The translations under genes and the position numbers were made by a program. Shown here in pieces: positions 28,901-35,757 of a stretch of DNA of 60,744 nt. Origin of the DNA: CAZOAR01 sp964577985 (lineage in GTDB: Bacteria; Gemmatimonadota; CAZMKB01; CAZNLH01). The stretch's first letter is position 1. Each line of letters starts with the position of its first letter. A model generated the notes under the pieces. That model was given only the letters and a program-made list of their open reading frames with translations. It ran no database searches and was not told the DNA's origin. Location of the stretch: assembly GCA_964577985.1 (NCBI GenBank), contig CAZOAR010000015.1:1-60744 (forward strand), in the 5' to 3' direction.

Positions 28901-29811
28901 TCCAGGTCGCTGATTTCCCTGTCGAGTATCTCTCTGGGAAGCCTGTATGATACGATCCCGACACGGAGCATACCACCCGGCTTTGCCAGTGCCTCGAACA
29001 CCGTGACACGATAGCCTTGCTGCACGAGATCGTGCGCCGCGGTGAGTCCGGCTGGGCCTGAACCGACTATGGCCACCTTCGGGCCTTTCGGTTTCAAGGA
29101 TACGGGAACGTCCACCAATCCCTCGCGGTGGACGTATTCGCTTACGAATCGTTTGATATTGTTTATGGCTATCGGCTCGTCGACCTGGTCCCTGTTGCAC
29201 TGCGATTCGCATGGATGAAAGCACACCCTGCCGCAGACAGACGGGAACGGTATTGTTTCCCGGATCAGGTCATAGGCCTCCTTGAAGTTCCCCTTTGAGA
29301 CAAGGGCGACATACCCCTGGATATTGATGTGGGCTGGGCACGTCTCGACACATGGCGCCCTGCGAGTCTTGACTATGGTGGGGACGAAGGGAATTGAAGC
29401 GGGAGTGTCGAAGTCGATCGCCTTTCGCCCCTCGAGGCCGGATCCATGACTGCCGTTCAGGACCACCGGACACGCCTCGATACACTCGCCACAACCCTTG
29501 CACAGTTCTTCGATCACATATGATGGAGACCTCGAGACTCTCGCCTCGAAATGTCCTGCTTCGCCCTTGAGTTCTGTCAGTCTCGACCCTGTCAGGACAT
29601 GGATGTCAGGATGCGATATCGCTTTCAGCAGCATCGGAACCGCGTCATGCCAGGTCGGACCACCTGAACCTGATTTCCCCTTCCCGTTGACATCCGATCC
29701 GATGGATGCTTCTTCTTCGATGAGGTAGACTTCCTGCCCCGTCTCCGCGAGATCGAGCGCCACCCGTACTCCCTGCAGATTGCCACCAATTACCAGGCAC
29801 GCGTTTGTCAT
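25966..29811 (-). CDS. Giant HdrA-like / NfnB(GltD) / HdrA-like / MvhD fusion flavoprotein
   Basis: 1281 residues. 1-~115: short Rossmann piece (VIGGNLQG) and a 4Fe-4S motif (CKGCGECIEACP) matching part of HdrA, but the HdrA flavin-loop Cys/Sec position is lost. ~150-235: GltD-type Fe-S domain (CVETCPAHINIQ, CGRVCFHPCESQC). ~244-560: NfnB/GltD FAD and NAD(P)H domains (IVGSGPAGLTAAH, VIGGGNVALDCAR). ~618-634: Cys cluster (CLNCGSCSECMEC). ~762-880: HdrA N-terminal-like domain (VCRCGGG). ~912: another Rossmann start. ~1077-1125: two 4Fe-4S motifs. ~1157-1270: MvhD-like (YACHWCHYGG, GCPEGDCHY). It overlaps korC and hdrBC by four bases each. It looks like an NAD(P)H-coupling hub linking Kor to Hdr. 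Domains are clear; the reaction is inferred. Confidence 0.87.
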   Translation of the reverse strand: MTNACLVIGGNLQGVRVALDLAETGQEVYLIEEEASIGSDVNGKGKSGSGGPTWHDAVPMLLKAISHPDIHVLTGSRLTELKGEAGHFEARVSRSPSYVIEELCKGCGECIEACPVVLNGSHGSGLEGRKAIDFDTPASIPFVPTIVKTRRAPCVETCPAHINIQGYVALVSKGNFKEAYDLIRETIPFPSVCGRVCFHPCESQCNRDQVDEPIAINNIKRFVSEYVHREGLVDVPVSLKPKGPKVAIVGSGPAGLTAAHDLVQQGYRVTVFEALAKPGGMLRVGIVSYRLPREILDREISDLEKLGVEIRTGTRIGKDLTIDDLFSDGFESVFVSTGAHGARKLGIDGESLKGIVDGVTFLREVNLKGRFKLEKDVLVIGGGNVALDCARAAKRVGGGKVTVVCLESRDEMPSHSWEIEEALEEGITLMPSLGPKRFTGKDGQVTGLETLDVKHVFDEDGRFNPAFHEGTERMIKARSVICAIGQVAEKTFLKGAGDVELNERGSLIIDRNTLMTTRPGLFAGGDLATGPASVIDAIAAGKRAALAIDSFIKNDGSELPEWNAARGETDRKFVVPEGMKRSKRMVAGRLDAKLRVKGFEEVEQTYTEEMAVKEAARCLNCGSCSECMECVRACELLNAVDHSSEREEIEIKAGNVVVAGPGRTGNGRSRKRRADLWSVLDLELDKQRRPLLPQWWNGSLESNRSGVYLPALAGERKKDKLGSMISASAVSCELAADSGWSGGDATMAVKEIAPLKRPSRIGAVVCRCGGGISDYLDVDNVAGRLGEMEDVSYYGIVDYACSSQGVEELKSRVEQEGLDALVLAACSCCSLEQICSNCSHQRVRQKNALFDNLGLDRKQIELVNIREHCAWTHADDSEAATRKAFQMTSTGLQALTGRDVSLGRRMRKVGKKVAVIGDGTVALATTSTLVSLGLDVLLLNTGKAPGSGRRERARKWGIPPVKIVDGVRVVGVQGGIGSFAVQTERNGKREEMACDFVVMAEEDGNNRAVVDKSPRFSLLEPFSGRRRGFFEVSGMEKRDEPWKLMAGRSIAMRVLLERGSGLLEETSWAPTVDSFWCRGCGTCVEVCPFDACRLVETDRSVEVSEVDALLCRGCELCVLHCPTGALRSGYFDERNIDRLLEAILDEESGDEEVGKKVIIYACHWCHYGGATIGEREFYTYPPGVKVLRLTCTGRIGPGFILKAFQHGADGVMVMGCPEGDCHYIDGNKSYQEKEQVVRDMMSSMGIASSRYGTLWLSPGDGERFIRRVEEFAKGLGRGGSR

Positions 29812-30386
29812 TTCCCACCTTTCAGGCCGCTATTTCCCCGCACCCCGTATTTTTCGATCCCGTATTTATATCCGGCCCTGAATGCCTTCAGGTTGAGTTC
29901 TTCTGTCCCCTTTGGCACGGAGATCTTTACGGCCTCTTCCATCGCCTCTTTCGGGACGACATCGGTCATCGCCGAGAAGAAACCGAGCATAACGATGTTG
30001 GCGATGATTCTTCTTCCCAGCTCTTCGGCCATCTTGGTCGCAGGTATGGAATAGTGCCTCACGCTCCTGTCGACGCCATCCGCCTCGATGAGGTCCTCTT
30101 CAAGGAGTGCGAGTCCGCCCTTCCTCAATCTTGGAATGAAACGCGTGAATGCTTCCTGTGACATGAGCATCATCACGTCCGCTTCTTTGAAGAAGGGGTT
30201 ATGTATCTCACCGTCGGCCACCACGAGCTCGGCGCTGCATGCCCCACCTCTCGCTTCAGGACCGTAAGCCTGTGTGAGGGTGGAACTCTTGTTGCTGTAA
30301 AGCGCGGCAGCTTTTCCTATGATGAGTCCAGAGAGTATTATCCCCTGACCTCCGAAACCGCCGACCTTTATCTCACGGCGCTCCAT
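29808..30386 (-). CDS. korC: 2-Oxoglutarate:ferredoxin oxidoreductase gamma subunit
   Basis: 192-residue gamma subunit of a four-subunit 2-oxoacid:ferredoxin oxidoreductase. The N-terminal GGFGGQGIILSG and YGPEARGGACSAE are the family signatures. The ATG at 30386 is preferred for its AAGGTGG site and homology start; a GTG at 30419 would extend into korB. The stop overlaps the giant flavoprotein's ATG (ATGA). Confidence 0.92.
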   Translation of the reverse strand: MERREIKVGGFGGQGIILSGLIIGKAAALYSNKSSTLTQAYGPEARGGACSAELVVADGEIHNPFFKEADVMMLMSQEAFTRFIPRLRKGGLALLEEDLIEADGVDRSVRHYSIPATKMAEELGRRIIANIVMLGFFSAMTDVVPKEAMEEAVKISVPKGTEELNLKAFRAGYKYGIEKYGVRGNSGLKGGK

Positions 30387-30399
30387 CCTGTGCCACCTT

Positions 30400-31263
30400 T
30401 CATTTTCCACCGTTGCCACCCATGTTCAACGGGTAGCTCGGCTTGTCCTTATCAACAAACTTGCCCACTATGATCTTTCCGGTCAGCCCGATGTCTATCT
30501 CGGACGTATCGGCGCCATGCTTAATCTCGCATCTCTCCTCGAACTGCTTGAGCATCGTAATGCCGTCACCCATCCTGTTGCGTCTCCCGAAGACCGTCGG
30601 ACACGGAGAAACGGCCTCTACAAACGTAAAACCCTTGTGATTGATGGCTTCATAGAAAGCCTTTTCCAGCCTCTTGAAATGAAGAGTCGTCCACCGTGCC
30701 ACATACACCGCTCCGCTTGCCGCGGCCAGATAAGGGAGATTGAATGGCGGCTCGTAGTTGCCGTAAGGCGTGGTTGTGCTGGTCGCCTTCAACGGCGTCG
30801 TAGGAGCGACCTGACCGCCTGTCATCCCGTATATGAAGTTGTTCACGCAGATGATGGTGAGGTCTATGTTGCGTCTTGCCGCGTGGATGAAGTGATTGCC
30901 CCCGATCGCGAACAGATCTCCATCACCACTGAAGACAACAACCTTCAAGTCAGGCCGGGCCAGCTTGAGGCCCGTCGCGAAGGGGATACCCCTGCCGTGG
31001 GTTGTATGGAATGAGTCGAGGTTGACGTAACCCGCCACTCGCCCCGTGCAACCGATACCGGAGACCACCGCGACCTTGTCATGCGGGAGATCCGACCTGT
31101 TGAGCGCCATGATAAAGGAAGAGAGCGAGGTGCCGATTCCACATCCCGGACACCATACGTGGGGTATCCTCGCCACCCTCAGCAGGGGATCGTACGGGTG
31201 TTCCGGCATTGATTCCTTCTCTGCTCCTGTTTCCCTTTCGGCCAATTTCATCGCCTGACTCAT
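30400..31263 (-). CDS. korB: 2-Oxoglutarate:ferredoxin oxidoreductase beta subunit (TPP-binding)
   Basis: 287-residue TPP-binding beta subunit. WCPGCGIG near residue 37 and the TPP/Mg motif GDGDLFAIGGNH near 113 are clear, followed by NNFIYGMTGGQ and TPYGNYEPPFN, typical of KorB. It carries out the decarboxylation and passes electrons onward through Fe-S clusters to ferredoxin. It begins four bases after the korA stop. 2-Oxoglutarate is the best substrate guess from overall likeness to KorAB rather than PorAB or VorAB; related branched 2-oxoacids remain possible. Confidence 0.92.
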   Translation of the reverse strand: MSQAMKLAERETGAEKESMPEHPYDPLLRVARIPHVWCPGCGIGTSLSSFIMALNRSDLPHDKVAVVSGIGCTGRVAGYVNLDSFHTTHGRGIPFATGLKLARPDLKVVVFSGDGDLFAIGGNHFIHAARRNIDLTIICVNNFIYGMTGGQVAPTTPLKATSTTTPYGNYEPPFNLPYLAAASGAVYVARWTTLHFKRLEKAFYEAINHKGFTFVEAVSPCPTVFGRRNRMGDGITMLKQFEERCEIKHGADTSEIDIGLTGKIIVGKFVDKDKPSYPLNMGGNGGK

Positions 31264-31267
31264 TTTT

Positions 31268-32467
31268 CTATCTGGCTCCCTTTTTGATTGCCTTGTAAAT
31301 GTCGGTCACATTGTGTACGTAGCCTCCTGGATGAGACACGGGAAGTGTCTTTGCCGTGCCGCCGGCGCATCGTTCCACTTCCAGAACCACCTGACCCAGG
31401 TTGATTTCCGGGACAACGAATGCCTTGACTCTGCGAGCGAGCCTTCTGATTTTTTCCTCAGGAAAAGGCCAGACCGTCTTCATCTTTATCATACCGACCT
31501 TCACGCCTTCACGCCTCGCCATCTCCACAGCATCCATCGAAAGCCTCGCGGAAATACCGTATGATATGACCACCACATCAGCACCCCTGACGTAGTTCTC
31601 TTCGAGCTCAACTATGTCGTTAACGTTGTTCCTTATCTTTCCTACGAGGTGCTTCATCATCACGGCCTGAGCCTCGGCGGTCAACGCCGGGTAACCCCGC
31701 TCATCGTGCGTGAGGCCTGTGACGTGGAACCGATGCCCTTCGCCGGCCGCCGCCATCGGGGCGTTGCCCTTACAGTCAAACACATACGGCCTGTATGCAT
31801 CCCCTGAACCATTCGGTTTCTCTCTGTTGATGATCTCGATCTCATCGGGGGGCGGGACGACTACTTTCTCACTCATGTGTCCCACCACTTCGTCAGACAG
31901 GACGATAACAGGAGTACGATACTTCTCGGAGAGATTGAACGCGTGCACGGTGAGGTCGAAACACTCCTGAGGCGATGACGGGGCGAACGCGATGATCTCA
32001 TAATCACCGTGCGATCCCCACTTCGCCTGCATGACGTCGGCCTGGCCCACGAGAGTCGGAAGACCGGTAGAGGGCCCCCCCCTCTGAACATTCACTACAA
32101 CGCACGGTGTTTCCATTATGATCCCGAGCCCCAGGTTCTCCATCATCAGGCTGAAACCGGGGCCTGATGTCGCCGTCATTGACTTCACTCCACCCCACGA
32201 GGCGCCCAGGATGGCGTTCATAGATCCGAGCTCATCCTCCATCTGGACAAATGTTCCGCCTACGTCTCTCAACCTCTCGGCTGCGGTCTCAGCCACCTCA
32301 GTGGCCGGGGTGATCGGGTATCCCCCGAAAAAACGACAACCCGCCGCCAGCGCACCTTCAGCGCATGCTTTGTCGCCATTCCAATAATGTTCCTCTGCCC
32401 TGGATTTACCCGATTTCTTTCGCCCGCTCATCCTGCCAGCATCCTTCTTCTTCACGACCCCGCTCAT
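31268..32467 (-). CDS. korA: 2-Oxoglutarate:ferredoxin oxidoreductase alpha subunit
   Basis: 399-residue alpha subunit carrying the pyrimidine-binding domain for TPP. AAGCRFFGGYPITPATEV near residue 40 and RGGPSTGLPT near 130 are the family signatures; a CoA-binding-like C-terminal domain follows. The ATG at 32467 overlaps the korD stop by four bases and has GGGGGAAGGG upstream. A Lys-rich N-terminal extension of about 25 residues (KKKDAGRMSGRKKSG) precedes the domain. Confidence 0.93.
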   Translation of the reverse strand: MSGVVKKKDAGRMSGRKKSGKSRAEEHYWNGDKACAEGALAAGCRFFGGYPITPATEVAETAAERLRDVGGTFVQMEDELGSMNAILGASWGGVKSMTATSGPGFSLMMENLGLGIIMETPCVVVNVQRGGPSTGLPTLVGQADVMQAKWGSHGDYEIIAFAPSSPQECFDLTVHAFNLSEKYRTPVIVLSDEVVGHMSEKVVVPPPDEIEIINREKPNGSGDAYRPYVFDCKGNAPMAAAGEGHRFHVTGLTHDERGYPALTAEAQAVMMKHLVGKIRNNVNDIVELEENYVRGADVVVISYGISARLSMDAVEMARREGVKVGMIKMKTVWPFPEEKIRRLARRVKAFVVPEINLGQVVLEVERCAGGTAKTLPVSHPGGYVHNVTDIYKAIKKGAR

Positions 32468-32772
32468 TTGCCCTTCCCCCTGCCATTCAGTGATTCGCAA
32501 AAGATCGAAAACTCCGGACATATCCTCTGGCAGAGCTTGCAGTCGACGCACGCGTCGGGCTCCTTGGCATACGGGTAATGGTATCCCTTGGGGCTGAAAC
32601 CGTCTGACATCTCCAGGACTCCCTTCGGGCAGTACTCGACACAGAACGTACATCCCTTGCAGCGATCGTGCTTGACGTATATCTTCCCCAGAGGCAATTT
32701 GATCCTTGTCTCATCCAGGGGCTTTCTCCAGTACTTCACCTTCGCACCTCGCTCTTTAGTGAGCTTGCTCAT
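32464..32772 (-). CDS. korD: 2-Oxoglutarate:ferredoxin oxidoreductase delta subunit (ferredoxin)
   Basis: 102-residue 2x[4Fe-4S] ferredoxin-like subunit with CKGCTFCVEYCP near 39 and CVDCKLCQRICP near 76. It is the first gene of the kor-hdr run. Its own Shine-Dalgarno is weak, while an 11-codon open frame (32804-32769, preceded by no strong site but containing GGAGG) ends in TGA overlapping this ATG. Translation may therefore be coupled to a leader peptide; this is inference. Confidence 0.9.
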   Translation of the reverse strand: MSKLTKERGAKVKYWRKPLDETRIKLPLGKIYVKHDRCKGCTFCVEYCPKGVLEMSDGFSPKGYHYPYAKEPDACVDCKLCQRICPEFSIFCESLNGRGKGK

Positions 32773-33080
32773 TGTATTACGCCCATTCGATGAAAAACCT
32801 CCATAGACAAAAAGAGAGCCACCACCTCGTATTACTTGAGACGAGGAAGAAAAATCCTCGGGGTTGCTCTCTAAATTAGTACCCGGCTATACGCTTACGG
32901 CTCCATGGGGAACATGGACAAAAAAGGGAGAGATCTCCTCAAAAAAAGGACACACCTCTCCGATGCTTACGTGCTCGATTGTTATCTGATCCGGGGATTC
33001 TCCCGGAGTATCTTCAACTATTATGCCCAACGACGGGCCGACCCTTCAATGTTCATGTCATACGGTAACGTGACAAAGAC
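32773..33080 (-). promoter_or_regulatory. Long structured leader of the kor-hdr operon (candidate cis-regulatory RNA)
   Basis: About 300 nt lie between the predicted transcript start and korD. In transcript order there are hairpins GCCC/GGGC (33038-33025), UCCGGG/CCCGGA (33007-32990), CGAGC/GC(A)UCG (32978-32961), GGAGAG/CUCUCC (32961-32927) followed by U6, CCAUG/CAUGG (32917-32903), and AGAGAGC/GCUCUCU (32872-32813) followed by U5. The last encloses alternative pairings among CCTCGT (32825-32830), ACGAGG (32841-32846) and CCTCG (32856-32860). U-tracts at 32947-32941, 32925-32920 and 32813-32809 resemble terminators. I match it to no known riboswitch class. A plus-strand open frame here looks accidental. 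Confidence 0.5.
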
Positions 33081-33086
33081 CCCATA

Positions 33087-33116
33087 ATTATACAGGAAAC
33101 GGGAGTCAAAAGTCAA
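33087..33116 (-). promoter_or_regulatory. Promoter for the kor-hdr operon
   Basis: Minus strand: TTGACT at 33116-33111, 18-base spacer, perfect TATAAT at 33092-33087. Start predicted near 33080. The stretch 33117-33339 downstream of the FlgD-domain gene shows nothing else recognisable. Confidence 0.78.
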
Positions 33117-33339
33117 GTTTTTCGGAGGATTGTTTTTCGCCCCTGGCCCCGGCACAGAGAAGTCCGATTCCCGCTCCTGAAGCCATCCTTCGCGAGCGCA
33201 GGAAATATTTTCACTTCTTCTGTGATGCTGCGGGGCTCGAGCAGTTCGGGAATTGTTGAGTAATGTGGTTATATTTAACGAGTTAGGTTGACCTTAAGCA
33301 GACACATCTACCCGTGGTCTTCTCACCTTTTTCTCTCTT

Positions 33340-35025
33340 CTATTTCACCAGGGACATCCGTCTCGTAGAAACATAGTCGCCGACCTTGAGACGATAGAAA
33401 TACGCCCCGGTCGGTAGAACGCGGTTGGACTGGTCGGTGCCGTCCCACTGAACCTCGTACCTCCCGGGATCTCTGAGACCCTGATTCAGTTGTCTGACCA
33501 TCCTGCCCCTCACGTCGAATATGCTTAATTCCACCTGCTGGCTTACTCCCGGCTCCCCGGAAACGTCATAGGCGATCGTCGTCACGGGGTTGAATGGATT
33601 CGGATAATTCTGAAGGAGCGCAAAGGACTTCGGGAGCTTCACTCCAGAATCCGCGCCGGAGTCATCTCCTATACCGGTCGTCGGAAACAATGTCGGGAAG
33701 AAGTCTCGCGCCTGCTGTGCGACTCGCATGAACTCTCCAAGGGCCGTCGCATTGGGATTAGGCCTCGGGGGATCACCGACGAAGGGAAGGTTTTGAGGAG
33801 AACCGACCGCATTCGCGAACACCATGGCGAAAGCAAAGGTGTGTGACTCTCCTGGATGCCAGTCAAAGGGTCCGCTCGAGATCATGAACCGCGTGTCAGA
33901 CGGAGATGTGTTTTCCATGCATGATACCGGGGAGCCCGGAGTGTCACAGGAGAGAAGGTCATAGCCTTCGGGATCGGTCTCCGGGTCGATTACCTCGCAT
34001 GACATGGAAGGGGTGCAGAACTTGCTGAAGTTGATCAATCCGAGTTCGTCAACCTCATCCCATTCATCCGTCTCTCCATCAGCATCATCATCGACCCCAT
34101 TGAAGGGAGACTCGTCTACCATGCCGTCACCATCATTGTCAATCCCATCATCGGGATTACCCGGGCCAAGCAGTAGCACCATCCCGACGAATCCGGGGTC
34201 GCCCGTGAAATTGGACTCCGTGAAGTCGCTGTCCCATGCGTATCCCATGTCGAGTTTCACCGTGTCGCTCTGAAGAGTAACACGATCGAATACAACACTG
34301 CTCAGGTCGTCCCCGAAGTTGGCACCTACATCCACGTCTGCAACATACCCGATCCAGGCGTCGCTGAGTGTATCATCACCGGTGTTTGTTACCTCGAAGA
34401 CCAGGAAGATGACCTGGCCCATCGAGTCGGGGCTCATGACCGCCATGCTGCGCTGGTTGACTTCCAGTGGGAGCTGAAAAAGGCCCATAAGGGGATCTTT
34501 ATCACTGGTTGTATAAGTAGTAACGAGATCCTGGCTCGAATAGACGATCGGATCACCCGTGCCGGGATCGCTGAACTGAGAAGGCCAGTCGGAGAGGTCA
34601 GACGGATTCGTGCTGTCAAAGACACCTGTCCCGGGATCGTCCGGAGCCTGGTCGCCCCTCCCCTCGCGGAATTCCGAGTCTCCATCCAGGGTGTTGTATC
34701 CTTGTGAGAAGACCTTGTCGGGGTTGCCGTCCGCGTCCGCGTCATAGTTGGCGCCAAACCAGAGGCCGGTTCCGAAGACATAGTTGTTCGAGGTGTTTGA
34801 GGGGAAGAACCCTGCTCCATTACCCGCCTCCATGTCCAGGCCTATGGGGCCCTGGTTCGATACCATGAGATAGACCGCGTTGATGTCGTGTGTTTCGAGA
34901 TCGAGGGCAGACAGTACGGGACCGCCCCCCTCCAGGCTCTTCTCATACCGCACGTAGGCGGGAGAAGAGGAGACCAGTGAAAAGATGAGCAACGCGAGCG
35001 TCAGAGGGAACAAGAGTTTTCGCAT
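33340..35025 (-). CDS. Secreted protein with C-terminal FlgD-like sorting/Ig module
   Basis: 561 residues with a clear signal peptide (KLLFPLTLALLIFSLVSSSPA). The central part has a run of Asp-rich, calcium-binding-like repeats (DDGIDNDGDGMVDES, NGVDDDADGETDEWD), like thrombospondin type 3 or dockerin-like loops. The last ~95 residues are a FlgD Ig-like module with NYPNPFNPVTTI near the start and RMSLVK at the end, the type used as a sorting or anchoring domain in FCB-group bacteria. The ATG at 35025 has GGAGG just upstream and a strong promoter 110 bases away. No enzymatic domain was recognised in the first ~270 residues. Confidence 0.85.
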   Translation of the reverse strand: MRKLLFPLTLALLIFSLVSSSPAYVRYEKSLEGGGPVLSALDLETHDINAVYLMVSNQGPIGLDMEAGNGAGFFPSNTSNNYVFGTGLWFGANYDADADGNPDKVFSQGYNTLDGDSEFREGRGDQAPDDPGTGVFDSTNPSDLSDWPSQFSDPGTGDPIVYSSQDLVTTYTTSDKDPLMGLFQLPLEVNQRSMAVMSPDSMGQVIFLVFEVTNTGDDTLSDAWIGYVADVDVGANFGDDLSSVVFDRVTLQSDTVKLDMGYAWDSDFTESNFTGDPGFVGMVLLLGPGNPDDGIDNDGDGMVDESPFNGVDDDADGETDEWDEVDELGLINFSKFCTPSMSCEVIDPETDPEGYDLLSCDTPGSPVSCMENTSPSDTRFMISSGPFDWHPGESHTFAFAMVFANAVGSPQNLPFVGDPPRPNPNATALGEFMRVAQQARDFFPTLFPTTGIGDDSGADSGVKLPKSFALLQNYPNPFNPVTTIAYDVSGEPGVSQQVELSIFDVRGRMVRQLNQGLRDPGRYEVQWDGTDQSNRVLPTGAYFYRLKVGDYVSTRRMSLVK

Positions 35026-35138
35026 GGTGTCCTCCAGGAGCAAAAGGGTTTGTCCAGGCGCGACGCCTACGAAGAGAACTTTGGTAATCAGGGGGAGCAG
35101 CAGCGGCACGATCGAATCGTAAGGTTGCCACAATATTC

Positions 35139-35167
35139 ATTATACACCAGAAAAAGGATTAAGTCAA
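35139..35167 (-). promoter_or_regulatory. Promoter for the secreted FlgD-domain protein
   Basis: Minus strand: TTGACT at 35167-35162, 17-base spacer, perfect TATAAT at 35144-35139. It abuts the truncated amine-oxidase remnant on the other strand. Confidence 0.8.
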
Positions 35168-35169
35168 GG

Positions 35170-35742
35170 GAAAAATCATTCCGATTTCTCGACGGGACTC
35201 CATACAGGGAATGGCCGCGGGTGCCTTATTCATCCCGGGAAGCTACGGACGAGGATCTATTTCATAACTGCCCGGTAGCGGTTGCTTCCGCGGGAATCGG
35301 GGGGGCCGCCAGAGTTCCCGTTCACGCAGATATGTACAACGACACAGGCATCCTTCTCGACGCGATCTGGGCACCACTCAACTACCCGGGTCTCTCCTGC
35401 GAGGAGCAGGGAATTGCCGGCCGCCAGTACCTCCTGTCGACGACTTTCGAGGAGATCGAGGAGAGGTGTCTCGATGACATGGTGAGGCTTCTCGATCCGC
35501 ACGGGTTCGATCCTGCGGTCGACATCGAGGCCGTATACATCAACCGCCGGGGGCATGCGCTGGTAGCTGCCTGGCCCGGCTTCGCCTTCGGACGGCTCAA
35601 CGGCATCGAGGATCCGCCGAGCGGCGCCCGGAAACCATACGGACAAATCGCCTTCGCCCACACCGACCTCGAGGGATCCCCACACATGGATGCCGCTTTC
35701 TCGCAGGCCCATCGCGCAGTCATTGAGATTATGGGCAGATAG
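35170..35742 (+). pseudogene. C-terminal remnant of an FAD amine-oxidase/spermidine dehydrogenase-like protein
   Basis: The last ~150 codons read like the C-terminus of spermidine dehydrogenase-type flavoproteins: STTFEEIEERCLDDMVRLL, GFDPAVDIEAVYINR and KPYGQIAFAHTD, ending QAHRAVIEIM. The N-terminal FAD-binding two-thirds are absent, and the sequence in front is occupied by the promoter and 5' region of the divergent secreted-protein gene. No credible start or Shine-Dalgarno was found. I read it as a truncated pseudogene left by a rearrangement; the exact left border is uncertain. Confidence 0.6.
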
Positions 35743-35757
35743 ACAGAAACTCCATGT

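Noticed and set aside
32905..33087. A 60-codon plus-strand frame between the kor operon and its promoter
   Set aside because: No ribosome site and no family; the stretch is better explained as the kor leader on the other strand.
35257..35712. A 151-codon minus-strand frame over the amine-oxidase remnant
   Set aside because: The plus-strand reading matches spermidine dehydrogenase-type C-termini; the minus reading resembles nothing.
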